DNA of 64,000 nt, from positions 44,359-108,358 of the forward strand of contig NZ_NKHP01000013.1 in the NCBI RefSeq assembly GCF_014467235.1, in the 5' to 3' direction. A program made the translations under genes and the position numbers. Shown piece by piece: positions 30,423 to 39,077 of this stretch (positions within the stretch are counted from its first letter, which is position 1; each line of letters starts with the position of its first letter). The notes under the pieces were generated by a model, which did not search any database, was not told where the DNA came from, and saw only the letters and a list, made by a program, of their open reading frames with translations. The DNA is from Xenorhabdus indica (GTDB lineage: Bacteria > Pseudomonadota > Gammaproteobacteria > Enterobacterales > Enterobacteriaceae).

Positions 30423-31928
30423 ATGAACAATCTATATGCTATAAAAAATAATATGAATCTGTCGCACTCAGTTGACATTTTAGAGGAGTTATTAATACAT
30501 ATATATTTACATGGCCACACATCAAATAAAGATCTTTCATTAAATAGTAGATTGCCTATTCCTATCATCTCTGCATTTAAAAAAGAATTAATAAAATACG
30601 ATTATGCTGAAAATAAAGGTGTATTTAAATTAAACTCCATGGGTGTAAAATATGTACAAGATGAACTGGGATATAAATCAGTTGATATAAATAAATATAA
30701 CTTGCTGTCATCAGAAGAAAAACGAGAAGAATTCGAGAAAGAGCTTTCCGTTTTATTGGAGCCTATATATAACAGCAGGCCTCAAGTCAATGTTTTGTTA
30801 GATCAAGCACATGCGACATTAGAGACATCAATACGCCGGGTAATGCTATTACTTAATAATCCACGAGTATTTAAACAAAATATTTTATTTTTGGGTGATG
30901 ATGATTTGACTTCCTTAGCCCTGATGATGGCATTTAAAAAGCTCGGCTACGATTGCTCAAAAAATATTTTTGTCAAAGATATCGATCAAGACCTGCTAAC
31001 TTTTATTCGAGATGTCGCAGAGCAGAATAATTTTGTCATTAATACTGAATACTTAGATCTAAAACTCGCTAATATATACACTAAAAATTTTGACATCGTC
31101 TTGACTGATCCACCTTATACATTGAGCGGATTAAAACTATTTTTATCACGGGCAATTAGTTTCACTAAAAATGATAATAGTGAGATCTTACTCTCCTTTG
31201 GTCAAAAAAAACCAATGGAAAACCAAGAAGTTCAAAGGTTATTCAATAATCAGAATCTTCTTATCAAAAATATTTATCCGCAATTCAATAAATATCATGG
31301 CGGAAGTATTATCAGTAATGTCAGCGATCTCTATGTTCTTGCTGTTACACCTCAAACATACCCGACAATCTCAGGGGGAAATAATTATTCAGATAAAATC
31401 TATACTGGAGAAATTAACCCTCGTATAAAATTTTACCAATGTAAATCATGTAATAACATGATAACCATTGGACACGGAAAGAACATATTAACGATAGAAC
31501 AACTCATAAAGGCAACTTGTAATAAGTGCCACGGCACTAAATTTCAATATCGTGGTCAGGAAAAAGTAAGTTCACCGGATAATACACGACAACTCGGCAC
31601 TCACATCATCATAGATATGAAAGATTGTGATGCAGAGGTACTGAAATCTGTATCAGCCATTGAAAAAATCATGCTTGATATTGCCCAACAATGTCAGCTG
31701 AATGTTGTGACTCATAACTTCCATCAATTCCAACCATGGGGTGTCAGTGGTGCACTAATATTAGCAGAGTCACATTTTACTATTCACACATGGCCTGAAT
31801 ATCAGTACGCTGCTCTTGATTTATTTGTTTGCAATGAATTTAAACATCAAGATGCATTTATGATGCAACTACAAACGCAACTTAATGCTCAAGAATATGA
31901 GTATAAGATACTACAGCGGGGTTTTTAA
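30423..31928 (+). CDS. Fusion of branched-chain polyamine synthase (BpsA/DUF43) and S-adenosylmethionine decarboxylase
   Basis: A 501-residue two-enzyme protein. Residues ~15-90 form a winged-helix-like start and ~100-320 a Rossmann aminopropyltransferase of the BpsA (DUF43) type, with GDDDLTS (158-164), VKDIDQDLLTFI and the DPPY box (229-232). BpsA adds aminopropyl groups from decarboxylated SAM to spermidine to give N4-branched polyamines in thermophiles. A zinc-ribbon follows (Cys340, Cys343, Cys366, Cys369). Residues ~391-501 are a class-1 pyruvoyl AdoMet decarboxylase: cleavage site Glu449-Ser450, then His455 and Cys470, spaced exactly as Ser63, His68 and Cys83 of Thermotoga SpeD. Self-cleavage would leave the small beta chain attached to BpsA. 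The protein should therefore make its own aminopropyl donor. It is convergent with xcnN and not part of that operon; the exact acceptor is unknown. Confidence 0.8.
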   Translation: MNNLYAIKNNMNLSHSVDILEELLIHIYLHGHTSNKDLSLNSRLPIPIISAFKKELIKYDYAENKGVFKLNSMGVKYVQDELGYKSVDINKYNLLSSEEKREEFEKELSVLLEPIYNSRPQVNVLLDQAHATLETSIRRVMLLLNNPRVFKQNILFLGDDDLTSLALMMAFKKLGYDCSKNIFVKDIDQDLLTFIRDVAEQNNFVINTEYLDLKLANIYTKNFDIVLTDPPYTLSGLKLFLSRAISFTKNDNSEILLSFGQKKPMENQEVQRLFNNQNLLIKNIYPQFNKYHGGSIISNVSDLYVLAVTPQTYPTISGGNNYSDKIYTGEINPRIKFYQCKSCNNMITIGHGKNILTIEQLIKATCNKCHGTKFQYRGQEKVSSPDNTRQLGTHIIIDMKDCDAEVLKSVSAIEKIMLDIAQQCQLNVVTHNFHQFQPWGVSGALILAESHFTIHTWPEYQYAALDLFVCNEFKHQDAFMMQLQTQLNAQEYEYKILQRGF

Positions 31929-32002
31929 TTTTAAAATAAATAGAATATCTTCTTAGCACCTTACTCAACGTTGAAACATTAAGTTTATTCACTCAACGAA
32001 AG

Positions 32003-32042
32003 AACTGATTGTTAATTAACCGGGCGTGAAAGACAATCAGTT
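32003..32042. repeat. 10-bp perfect inverted repeat in the bpsA-speD/xcnN gap
   Basis: AACTGATTGT (32003-32012) and ACAATCAGTT (32033-32042), 20-base spacer containing TTAATTAA. A third partial copy, AACTGATTGC, lies near 32079. The gap lies between convergent genes, so it may be an end-of-transcript structure. A second weak hairpin, AGGGC/GCCCT (32110-32126), follows. Confidence 0.5.
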
Positions 32043-32157
32043 ACAGAATAAATAATACAAATCGTTATGATATCCCGAAACTGATTGCTTGATACCCAAA
32101 AAGCACAATAGGGCCCTGAAAGCCCTTTAGATTAAACCGTTTTAATATAAAAAATAT

Positions 32158-33240
32158 TCAAATAGAAAGTAGACGTTTTGCAAAACTCCCCTCTTTATTC
32201 TCTTTTTTGAATTTTCTATACTTTGATGCATAGCTTAGCATTGTTTCTTGATGCGGATATTCACGGATAAATATCCCTCCCCACAAATCATCCCATTTTT
32301 GATAATTGGGATCATTCAATAAATATATATGTGCTTTCTTGATATTCCAATGAGGAATACCCGGATACAAGTGATGCACTAAGTGATAATTATCATAATG
32401 TCTTCCAAACAAGAAGCGTTCCCACCAAATACCTTTTGTATTTCGTGTTAGCAATAATGCCTCCTTTTCGGATGCGGGCAGAGGATAATGTTCAGCTATG
32501 CCGATAATCCACCCAATAGCTACTGTAACCGTAAATAATGGAACTATCCAAAGTAGAATAAAATACAGGAAGTAACCAGAATAAATGATAATTGAAAGTA
32601 TGATAATCCAATAAATAAAAAAGTAAGTTGATTCTTTATCATTTTTATTTTCTGATTTTTTCTTTATAACTTTATCTTCGTCTTTTTTTAACTCTTTATT
32701 CCTCCTTGATTTAATTATGTCTTCTATGACATATTTTATATATTTGAATGTTCTGTATCCTGAAAGGGTTAATAATATATTTTGTATAAAAAACTCCCTA
32801 TCATTTTGATTAAAATCATATAATCCACTATCTATATGGAATTTATAATCAGGATCTTTTTCTGGGTCACCTAAATGAGCGTGATGATACCTGACATGGG
32901 GATCTTTATAAGTGCTAAGCAAATGAAATACCAAATGCCCAGATAAAAAAGTCCCGGCGATATAATTCAGGAACTTGTTTTTAGCTAAAACATGATGAGA
33001 TGAATAATGTAATATATTAGTGAACGCCCGTTGTGTCGAACCTATCATCAATAAAGAGAGTGGGTAGAACCAGAAACTTATACCAACACTTAAATATATC
33101 GCAATTATTACAACAAGATAATCTTTTGAAAGTGCAATAGCCCAGTGATAATTATCCAATTTCCTTAGTGTTCTTAAACTGGAAATCACATTGCGAGATA
33201 TATTGAAATGATTACTTAAATTTATTTCAGACAACGGCAT
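32158..33240 (-). CDS. xcnN: Fatty-acid-desaturase-like membrane oxygenase XcnN
   Basis: A 360-residue integral-membrane di-iron protein. Three histidine boxes are visible: HYSSHH (78-83), HVRYHHAH (115-122) and YHLVHHLYP near 302-310, with hydrophobic segments at about 40-66, 88-108 and 215-260. In Xenorhabdus nematophila XcnM and XcnN together convert xenocoumacin 1 to the less toxic xenocoumacin 2, turning the guanidine-bearing arginine side chain into a pyrrolidine ring; this also protects the producer. The assignment rests on family, last position in the cluster and the XcnM neighbour. A charged Lys/Glu insertion (about 176-202) interrupts the middle. Confidence 0.85.
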   Translation of the reverse strand: MPLSEINLSNHFNISRNVISSLRTLRKLDNYHWAIALSKDYLVVIIAIYLSVGISFWFYPLSLLMIGSTQRAFTNILHYSSHHVLAKNKFLNYIAGTFLSGHLVFHLLSTYKDPHVRYHHAHLGDPEKDPDYKFHIDSGLYDFNQNDREFFIQNILLTLSGYRTFKYIKYVIEDIIKSRRNKELKKDEDKVIKKKSENKNDKESTYFFIYWIIILSIIIYSGYFLYFILLWIVPLFTVTVAIGWIIGIAEHYPLPASEKEALLLTRNTKGIWWERFLFGRHYDNYHLVHHLYPGIPHWNIKKAHIYLLNDPNYQKWDDLWGGIFIREYPHQETMLSYASKYRKFKKENKEGSFAKRLLSI

Positions 33241-33303
33241 AATTAAATCCTCTCCTGATATTTTATTAACAATGAGATGAATTAAGTTTTGATAGTTAAC
33301 TAT

Positions 33304-33346
33304 GTGACTGGAAGGTTCGTTTAATCAGCTTTCTTATTCCAGTCAC
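33304..33346 (-). promoter_or_regulatory. Inverted repeat between xcnM and xcnN
   Basis: 10-bp perfect arms GTGACTGGAA (33304-33313) and TTCCAGTCAC (33337-33346), with flanking AGTTA and TAACT that could extend the stem. There is no T tract, so it looks like an intercistronic mRNA structure, not a terminator. Confidence 0.5.
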
Positions 33347-33366
33347 TTAAGATAACTTAAAAGGAA

Positions 33367-34458
33367 TTACGTCAATATTTCATTTTTCTCATTAAGAATG
33401 ATATCTTCTGACTGTAAAAGGGCTTTAAGCTTTTCAGCACATAAAAACTCTTCTCCCATCATCAAGATATCATCTTGATCACGTTGAATGTGCTCAGCCA
33501 ACTGCATAACTAAAGCAGCAGCGCCTGTAGCGGTTAAATGTGCTTGTCCCTTCGGGTCTTTAATATGGGTATATATGTGTTTTCGATCCCCTTTTTCATC
33601 AGTTCCATGTATATCAATCCGAATTTGATGCTGATCTCCGGTACCGGGATGATAAAAAATCTTTTTACGTAACTTTTTAAACAGATCACCTGATATCAAT
33701 TTCCAAATACCATTTTTTATAAAAAATGATAAGATCTTATTCGCCTTATGATTATCATAACCAATTCTCGTGGCAACGGTTTGAGCATTTGTTATTAAAG
33801 GCAAAATAAATTGATCAGGCATATCTATGCGAAAAACACTATACCGACAATTATCATCAAATAAGATAATACGTTCATCCGAAAAAGGGCGTGTTTTCTG
33901 ATATCGCCCATTTTTTTTTACAGTAAATGGCGTCGCAAGGCTATCTAAATAATCAAATGAATCCGGGCCTGACTGATCATTCGAAGCACTGAGTATACTG
34001 ATATCAATACTCGTGGCGTTCACCAATGATTTACTCATATTATTGGCAAGTGTTGCAACCACACTCGCCATCCACGATGACGCAAAAATCATTGAGCTTG
34101 GTTTTTTATTTTTCATGATTACAGCCTTGCTTAGTGCAACCTGCAATCGTTCAGTCCAACGCGTTATATCTATATAAGCGATACCATTTTTATTTGCAAA
34201 ATGCAATAAATTATCTTTTGGATCATTAACAGTGGCTAATATTATGTCAATTTTTATTTCATCTGATAAATCGATATTATCAATATCAAGAGCCACTGCC
34301 TTTGCATTTCCTAATGTTTGGGCTAATTGACTGGCATTATAAATATTTCTTCCTGCAATAATTAACTCCAACTCAGGAGCATGCTGATTTAAAATCTGCG
34401 CAACTTGCTGCCCAACAATGCCATATCCTCCGACTAATAAGACAGATAATTTTTTCAT
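33367..34458 (-). CDS. xcnM: Saccharopine-dehydrogenase-like oxidoreductase XcnM
   Basis: A 363-residue protein with an N-terminal Rossmann nucleotide-binding motif (VLLVGGYGIVGQQVA) and the saccharopine dehydrogenase NADP-binding fold (LIIAGRN, ALDIDNIDLS, GIAYIDITRW). In X. nematophila loss of xcnM stops formation of xenocoumacin 2, lets xenocoumacin 1 build up and harms the producer. The predicted role is a redox step in pyrrolidine formation with XcnN. Gaps to xcnL (70 bases) and xcnN (126 bases) are short and same-strand, consistent with one operon. Confidence 0.87.
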   Translation of the reverse strand: MKKLSVLLVGGYGIVGQQVAQILNQHAPELELIIAGRNIYNASQLAQTLGNAKAVALDIDNIDLSDEIKIDIILATVNDPKDNLLHFANKNGIAYIDITRWTERLQVALSKAVIMKNKKPSSMIFASSWMASVVATLANNMSKSLVNATSIDISILSASNDQSGPDSFDYLDSLATPFTVKKNGRYQKTRPFSDERIILFDDNCRYSVFRIDMPDQFILPLITNAQTVATRIGYDNHKANKILSFFIKNGIWKLISGDLFKKLRKKIFYHPGTGDQHQIRIDIHGTDEKGDRKHIYTHIKDPKGQAHLTATGAAALVMQLAEHIQRDQDDILMMGEEFLCAEKLKALLQSEDIILNEKNEILT

Positions 34459-34528
34459 TTAATAAACCCTCAGAATAGAACTCAAGATTTTCTTTCTAGA
34501 ATGATTAAGTACATTTGACAATACAACT

Positions 34529-37500
34529 TCAATTATTGCGTAACCTTTTATTCATGCGTTTTTTAGCTAAACTCCTTCTATCATTTTGATTTATATTTTC
34601 CTTATCTTGATGCGTACCACTATATTTATTGATTATATTCTGCAACGCAGTTTGGAGTTTAACTACAGAACTATAAGTAAACATCATTGCAATGGGAATA
34701 TCCATATTTAACTTCTTCTTTAATTTTTCATTAACTTGAACAATATCAAGTGAGGTCGCGCCTAAATCAAAAAAGCTTATATATTCATCCAGTTCAGAAA
34801 GACCCAGTTGGTGTCTCCATACTTCTATAATAATCTCTTTTATTGAATCCTCAGCACGCGAATGTTTTATATTGTATACATGATCTTTATTATTTAATCG
34901 TGAAAGCTCATCTTGTTCTATTCTGTCTTTTATGGGTAATACTGACACTGAAAATTTATTAGGATAATGGGAAATTATCTGAAGAAATACATCTTGCCCT
35001 TCTTGGTTAGTTAAACCGAGCGTTGTATTGGAATTTGTTATAGTATTAACCGCCATACCCACTTCTAACCATCGATCCCAAGAGATGGAACAAATCCTGA
35101 AAGGAAACCTCTGGTCGTCTGCAATCGCCTCTAAATAAGCATTAGCCGCAACATACGCAGATTGCCCATAAGCTCCGTAATAAGATAGCAAAGAAGAACA
35201 AAACAGCATGGAACGAAGGCTTTTGTCACTAAAATAGGAAAGCAAGTTATTAGCACCCATGACTTTAGCAGCCATGATATCACGATGCAATGTGAGATTA
35301 GGTTGCGCAATCAATGCACCAGCATCAGATCCTGCTGCATGTATCACCATACTGAATGGTCCCAATTCCTTCTCAACTGATTGCAGCAATGAATGAAGCT
35401 CTTTTTCACAAGAGACATCAATAGAATGAATATAAACTTCACTCCCAACTTGTTCTATTTTTTCGATACTCTCAATTTTTTTCATTGTTTCCATTTGTGT
35501 TGGATCTTTCTTTATAAGATCCCATTCAGATCTTGCCGGAAACGGTGAGCGAGAGGCTAAAACAAAACGTGCACGATACTGAATTGCTAATGATTCTGCC
35601 AGCTTTAATCCTATACCACCAAGACCCCCACTAATAAATACTAAATCCCCTTCTTGTAATCCATGTGATTTCTCAACACTATTCAGAGGCGTTATTGATA
35701 ATGGTTTGAATTCAGGAAGCCATAACTGACCATGCCGTATTGCAACTTGATTATATTTACCTGAATTCACAAGACCCCGTATCAGCAAGTTAGATCTGTC
35801 ATCCTGTACGTCATTTCCAGATAAATCTATTTGCATTACTTGATGCTGTTGGTACTCATGAGAAATTGATTGAACCAACCCCTTTAACAATGAAATCGTT
35901 GGTATCGCTTGTTCACATCCCAGCACGTTTTCAATTTCAGGGGTGAAAAGAATAAATCGTGCAGCTTGCAATTCTAGCAGAGTTAAAATGATGCGAAGAC
36001 CTTCAACCCATTGCAAATAGTATTCAATGGGATCATTTTCGCATCTTTCTTTTTCAGGGATCAGAAGAAATCTACTTTCAGGTAATGGTGTTAATGATTT
36101 AAGACTATCTGAATCATCAATAAAAATCACTGTGCTATCAGGCCACAATGCTTTGCTTGAAGCAAGATAACCGGCATGACTTGATTGAGTACAAAGAATA
36201 AAAACCGGTTGATCTATATTTCCTTCTTCTATTTGAGGATAAAGTTCTCGCTGCCAACCAGGGAAATAGAGTTTATTATTATTTAACGTATTATTATCAC
36301 TATTTACATTGATGCCAGAAACTAATTTATCCCTGAGTTGAGTATACTCCGTTCTGGCAAACTGATACACTGGCATATGAATCAAATGCCCTTGTAGCGG
36401 ATTGATATTTTGCCAATCTATACCTTCGGTATTACACCATATTTTCCCAAGCTGACGATAAAAATACTCATGATCATCATCTGTTAAATTAGGGTGTTTA
36501 ATCATATTAATGATTAATGGTTTATTTTCATTTTCGTTTTGATAATATTTATGTATGAAACTGGATAAAGTATTACCCGGACCCACTTCAATAAAAACAA
36601 GGTCATGGAACTCTGACAATGTTTCTATGCTACCTAAAAAATCAACTGTATTTCGTTGATGTGACAACCAATATGCAGATTGCCTGATACCTTCTTCAGA
36701 ATGCCAGCTACCTGTTAAATTAGAAAGAATGGGTATTACAGGATGGTTAAAATTGACTGAATTTAACGCCTTAGCATATTCTGTCTGAATCTCATTTATC
36801 GTTCTGGAGTGGAATGCATGAGAGGTTTTTAATCTTCTGCATTGGATATTATCATTTTGAAGAGCAGATGCCAGCCTCTCAATATTAGCCGCATTACCAG
36901 AAATGACGACAGATTCTTTACCATTAATTGCAGCTATATCAAATTTTTCATCAAGGTAACTGCGTATCTGTTCTATTCCTAATGCGACACTCAGCATCAT
37001 CCCTGGTGACATCATTTCGATGAGTTTTGCCCGTTGACTGACTAAGTGTAGGGCGTCCTTGAGGGAAAATACGCCAGATATTGTTGCCGCAACATACTCA
37101 CCTAAACTATGCCCAAGTAAGGCAAACGGTTTAAATCCTTTATGTTGCAGTAAAGATGTCATGGCATATTCAACAATAAAAATAGCTAGTTGGGTTATTT
37201 CGTTGGATACGCTCTTCTGTTCAGATATATTCACAAAAAAATCATGCAACTCTTTTTGAGTATCTTCAGATAATAAATCGAAACAATCCTGGCAGCTATT
37301 TCTGAATATTGTTTCCTGCTGATATAAGGCATAAGCCATACCCGGATATTGTGTTCCCTGCCCCGGATATAAAAAGACGATCCTCTTGGCTGAATGTTTT
37401 GCTTTTCCGTGAATAAAATCAGATAAGGTGCTGGATGTCTTACTCCCGGAACAAACCAATACAGATCGGGAATCAAAGTGTTCCCGCCCTTGTTGCAGGG

Positions 37501-38974
37501 TATAAGCAATATCAGACAATTTATGCTTTTTCTCTGAAAGAAGTTTTAGCAGCTCATTTTCCATCATCGATAAACTTGATGCATTCTTAGCAGACAACGG
37601 CAAAAGTGCCACTTGTTCAGGTGATTCAGGTTTCAATGGTTCATGGAGCATCTCTTCGAGGATGACATGCGCATTTGTCCCTCCAATACCAAAAGAACTG
37701 ACGCCCGCCCTTCTGATTGATTCGCTATGCCACTCTTGGCTATTTTTATTAATGTAAAAAGGTGATGATTCCAGCTTTAATTTAGGATTGGGTGTGCTGA
37801 AATACTTATTGGCACAAAGCATTTTGTTTTTCAGCATTAATGCCGTCTTAATTAAACCCGCCATACCAGCAGCACTATCAAGATGCCCAATAATAGATTT
37901 AGTTGAACTTATTGCAATACTGCCCACCGGACAATCATGGAATACATTTTTTAACGCAGTAATTTCAATTGGGTCACCTAATTTAGTTGCCGTTCCGTGT
38001 GCTTCAATATATGAAATTGATTTAGGATCAATTTTGGATACTGTGATTGCACTACGAATAACATCTGTTTGCCCTTCAATACTTGGCGCGGTATAGCCAA
38101 TCTTTCTTGCACCATCATTATTGATCGCGCTTCCTTTAATCAAAGCAATAATAGGCCGTTTTTCTGCAAGAGCCTGCTTTAACGGTTGCAGCACAATGGC
38201 TCCAATGCCCTCGCCTCCCACAGTGCCATTGGCCTGTTCATCGAAAGGGCGGCAAACACCATCCGGTGATTCTATCATGCCATCCAGATAGAGATATCCC
38301 TGTTGATTTGGTGTCACCAAAGCGGCGGCAGCCACTAAAGCCAACTGGCATTCGCCCAGTAATAATGCACGAGCTGCCATATGCACTGCGGTTAATGAAG
38401 AAGAACAAGCGGTTTGTAGTGCAACGGCCGGACCAGTCAGCCCCAACTTATACGCTAACCGCGTGGCCGCAAAATCTTTTTCGATAAGACTAAATGCAGA
38501 AAATAAACCGACTCCATCTTGCTTGCTCTCTTCATAAGCTGCCATTTGCCACTGTAACTGAGCACTGGCTGCCAAATAACAGCCTACTTTTCCTTTATAA
38601 GCTGAAGGCACTAAACCTGCTGAACCTAATGCATCAAAACTACATTCGTGAAGGTGCCTGATTTGTGGCTCAAGTAATTCCGCTTCGCGCTTATTGTATT
38701 GGAAAAACTCAGCATCAAACCGTAAAGGATTTTCAATCACACCTTTCGCATTGACATAATTCTGGTGCTTATATTCATGTTCAGGAACACCATTCTTAGC
38801 TAACGTTTCATCAGAAAACCGGGTGATACAGTCATTACCCTCAAGACAATTTTTCCAAAAACTTTCGACCGTTGGGCTATCAGGAAACCGGCAGGAAATG
38901 CCAACAATAGCGATTTCCAGACCTGTTAATTTTTGAGATAATTTATCATTAATTGGGTTTTCTTCTTTACTCAT
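34529..38974 (-). CDS. xcnL: Type I polyketide synthase XcnL (KS-AT-KR-ACP)
   Basis: One complete PKS module of 1481 residues. KS ~18-445 has Cys190 (TACSSS), His in EAHGTAT and His in the KSIIGH box (KSNIGH is usual). AT ~530-830 has GHSLG with Ser623 and HAFH at 719-722, the malonyl-CoA signature. KR ~1105-1300 has GGLGGIG and the SAYVAANAY catalytic Tyr. ACP ~1370-1445 has Ser1408 in DLGATSLD. In the xenocoumacin pathway it makes the first malonyl extension of the leucyl chain; its KR would reduce the former leucine carbonyl to the alcohol that becomes C3-O of the dihydroisocoumarin. There is no dehydratase or thioesterase, so the chain must pass on, most likely to XcnF. Confidence 0.9.
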   Translation of the reverse strand: MSKEENPINDKLSQKLTGLEIAIVGISCRFPDSPTVESFWKNCLEGNDCITRFSDETLAKNGVPEHEYKHQNYVNAKGVIENPLRFDAEFFQYNKREAELLEPQIRHLHECSFDALGSAGLVPSAYKGKVGCYLAASAQLQWQMAAYEESKQDGVGLFSAFSLIEKDFAATRLAYKLGLTGPAVALQTACSSSLTAVHMAARALLLGECQLALVAAAALVTPNQQGYLYLDGMIESPDGVCRPFDEQANGTVGGEGIGAIVLQPLKQALAEKRPIIALIKGSAINNDGARKIGYTAPSIEGQTDVIRSAITVSKIDPKSISYIEAHGTATKLGDPIEITALKNVFHDCPVGSIAISSTKSIIGHLDSAAGMAGLIKTALMLKNKMLCANKYFSTPNPKLKLESSPFYINKNSQEWHSESIRRAGVSSFGIGGTNAHVILEEMLHEPLKPESPEQVALLPLSAKNASSLSMMENELLKLLSEKKHKLSDIAYTLQQGREHFDSRSVLVCSGSKTSSTLSDFIHGKAKHSAKRIVFLYPGQGTQYPGMAYALYQQETIFRNSCQDCFDLLSEDTQKELHDFFVNISEQKSVSNEITQLAIFIVEYAMTSLLQHKGFKPFALLGHSLGEYVAATISGVFSLKDALHLVSQRAKLIEMMSPGMMLSVALGIEQIRSYLDEKFDIAAINGKESVVISGNAANIERLASALQNDNIQCRRLKTSHAFHSRTINEIQTEYAKALNSVNFNHPVIPILSNLTGSWHSEEGIRQSAYWLSHQRNTVDFLGSIETLSEFHDLVFIEVGPGNTLSSFIHKYYQNENENKPLIINMIKHPNLTDDDHEYFYRQLGKIWCNTEGIDWQNINPLQGHLIHMPVYQFARTEYTQLRDKLVSGINVNSDNNTLNNNKLYFPGWQRELYPQIEEGNIDQPVFILCTQSSHAGYLASSKALWPDSTVIFIDDSDSLKSLTPLPESRFLLIPEKERCENDPIEYYLQWVEGLRIILTLLELQAARFILFTPEIENVLGCEQAIPTISLLKGLVQSISHEYQQHQVMQIDLSGNDVQDDRSNLLIRGLVNSGKYNQVAIRHGQLWLPEFKPLSITPLNSVEKSHGLQEGDLVFISGGLGGIGLKLAESLAIQYRARFVLASRSPFPARSEWDLIKKDPTQMETMKKIESIEKIEQVGSEVYIHSIDVSCEKELHSLLQSVEKELGPFSMVIHAAGSDAGALIAQPNLTLHRDIMAAKVMGANNLLSYFSDKSLRSMLFCSSLLSYYGAYGQSAYVAANAYLEAIADDQRFPFRICSISWDRWLEVGMAVNTITNSNTTLGLTNQEGQDVFLQIISHYPNKFSVSVLPIKDRIEQDELSRLNNKDHVYNIKHSRAEDSIKEIIIEVWRHQLGLSELDEYISFFDLGATSLDIVQVNEKLKKKLNMDIPIAMMFTYSSVVKLQTALQNIINKYSGTHQDKENINQNDRRSLAKKRMNKRLRNN

Positions 38975-39077
38975 AATATGTCATCACCAATGAAAATTAA
39001 AAATAAATACGAATCGAAAGTTCACGAAATCCATTCATATACTGATTGTTCATCATTTTATTTTTGACCATTTACAC

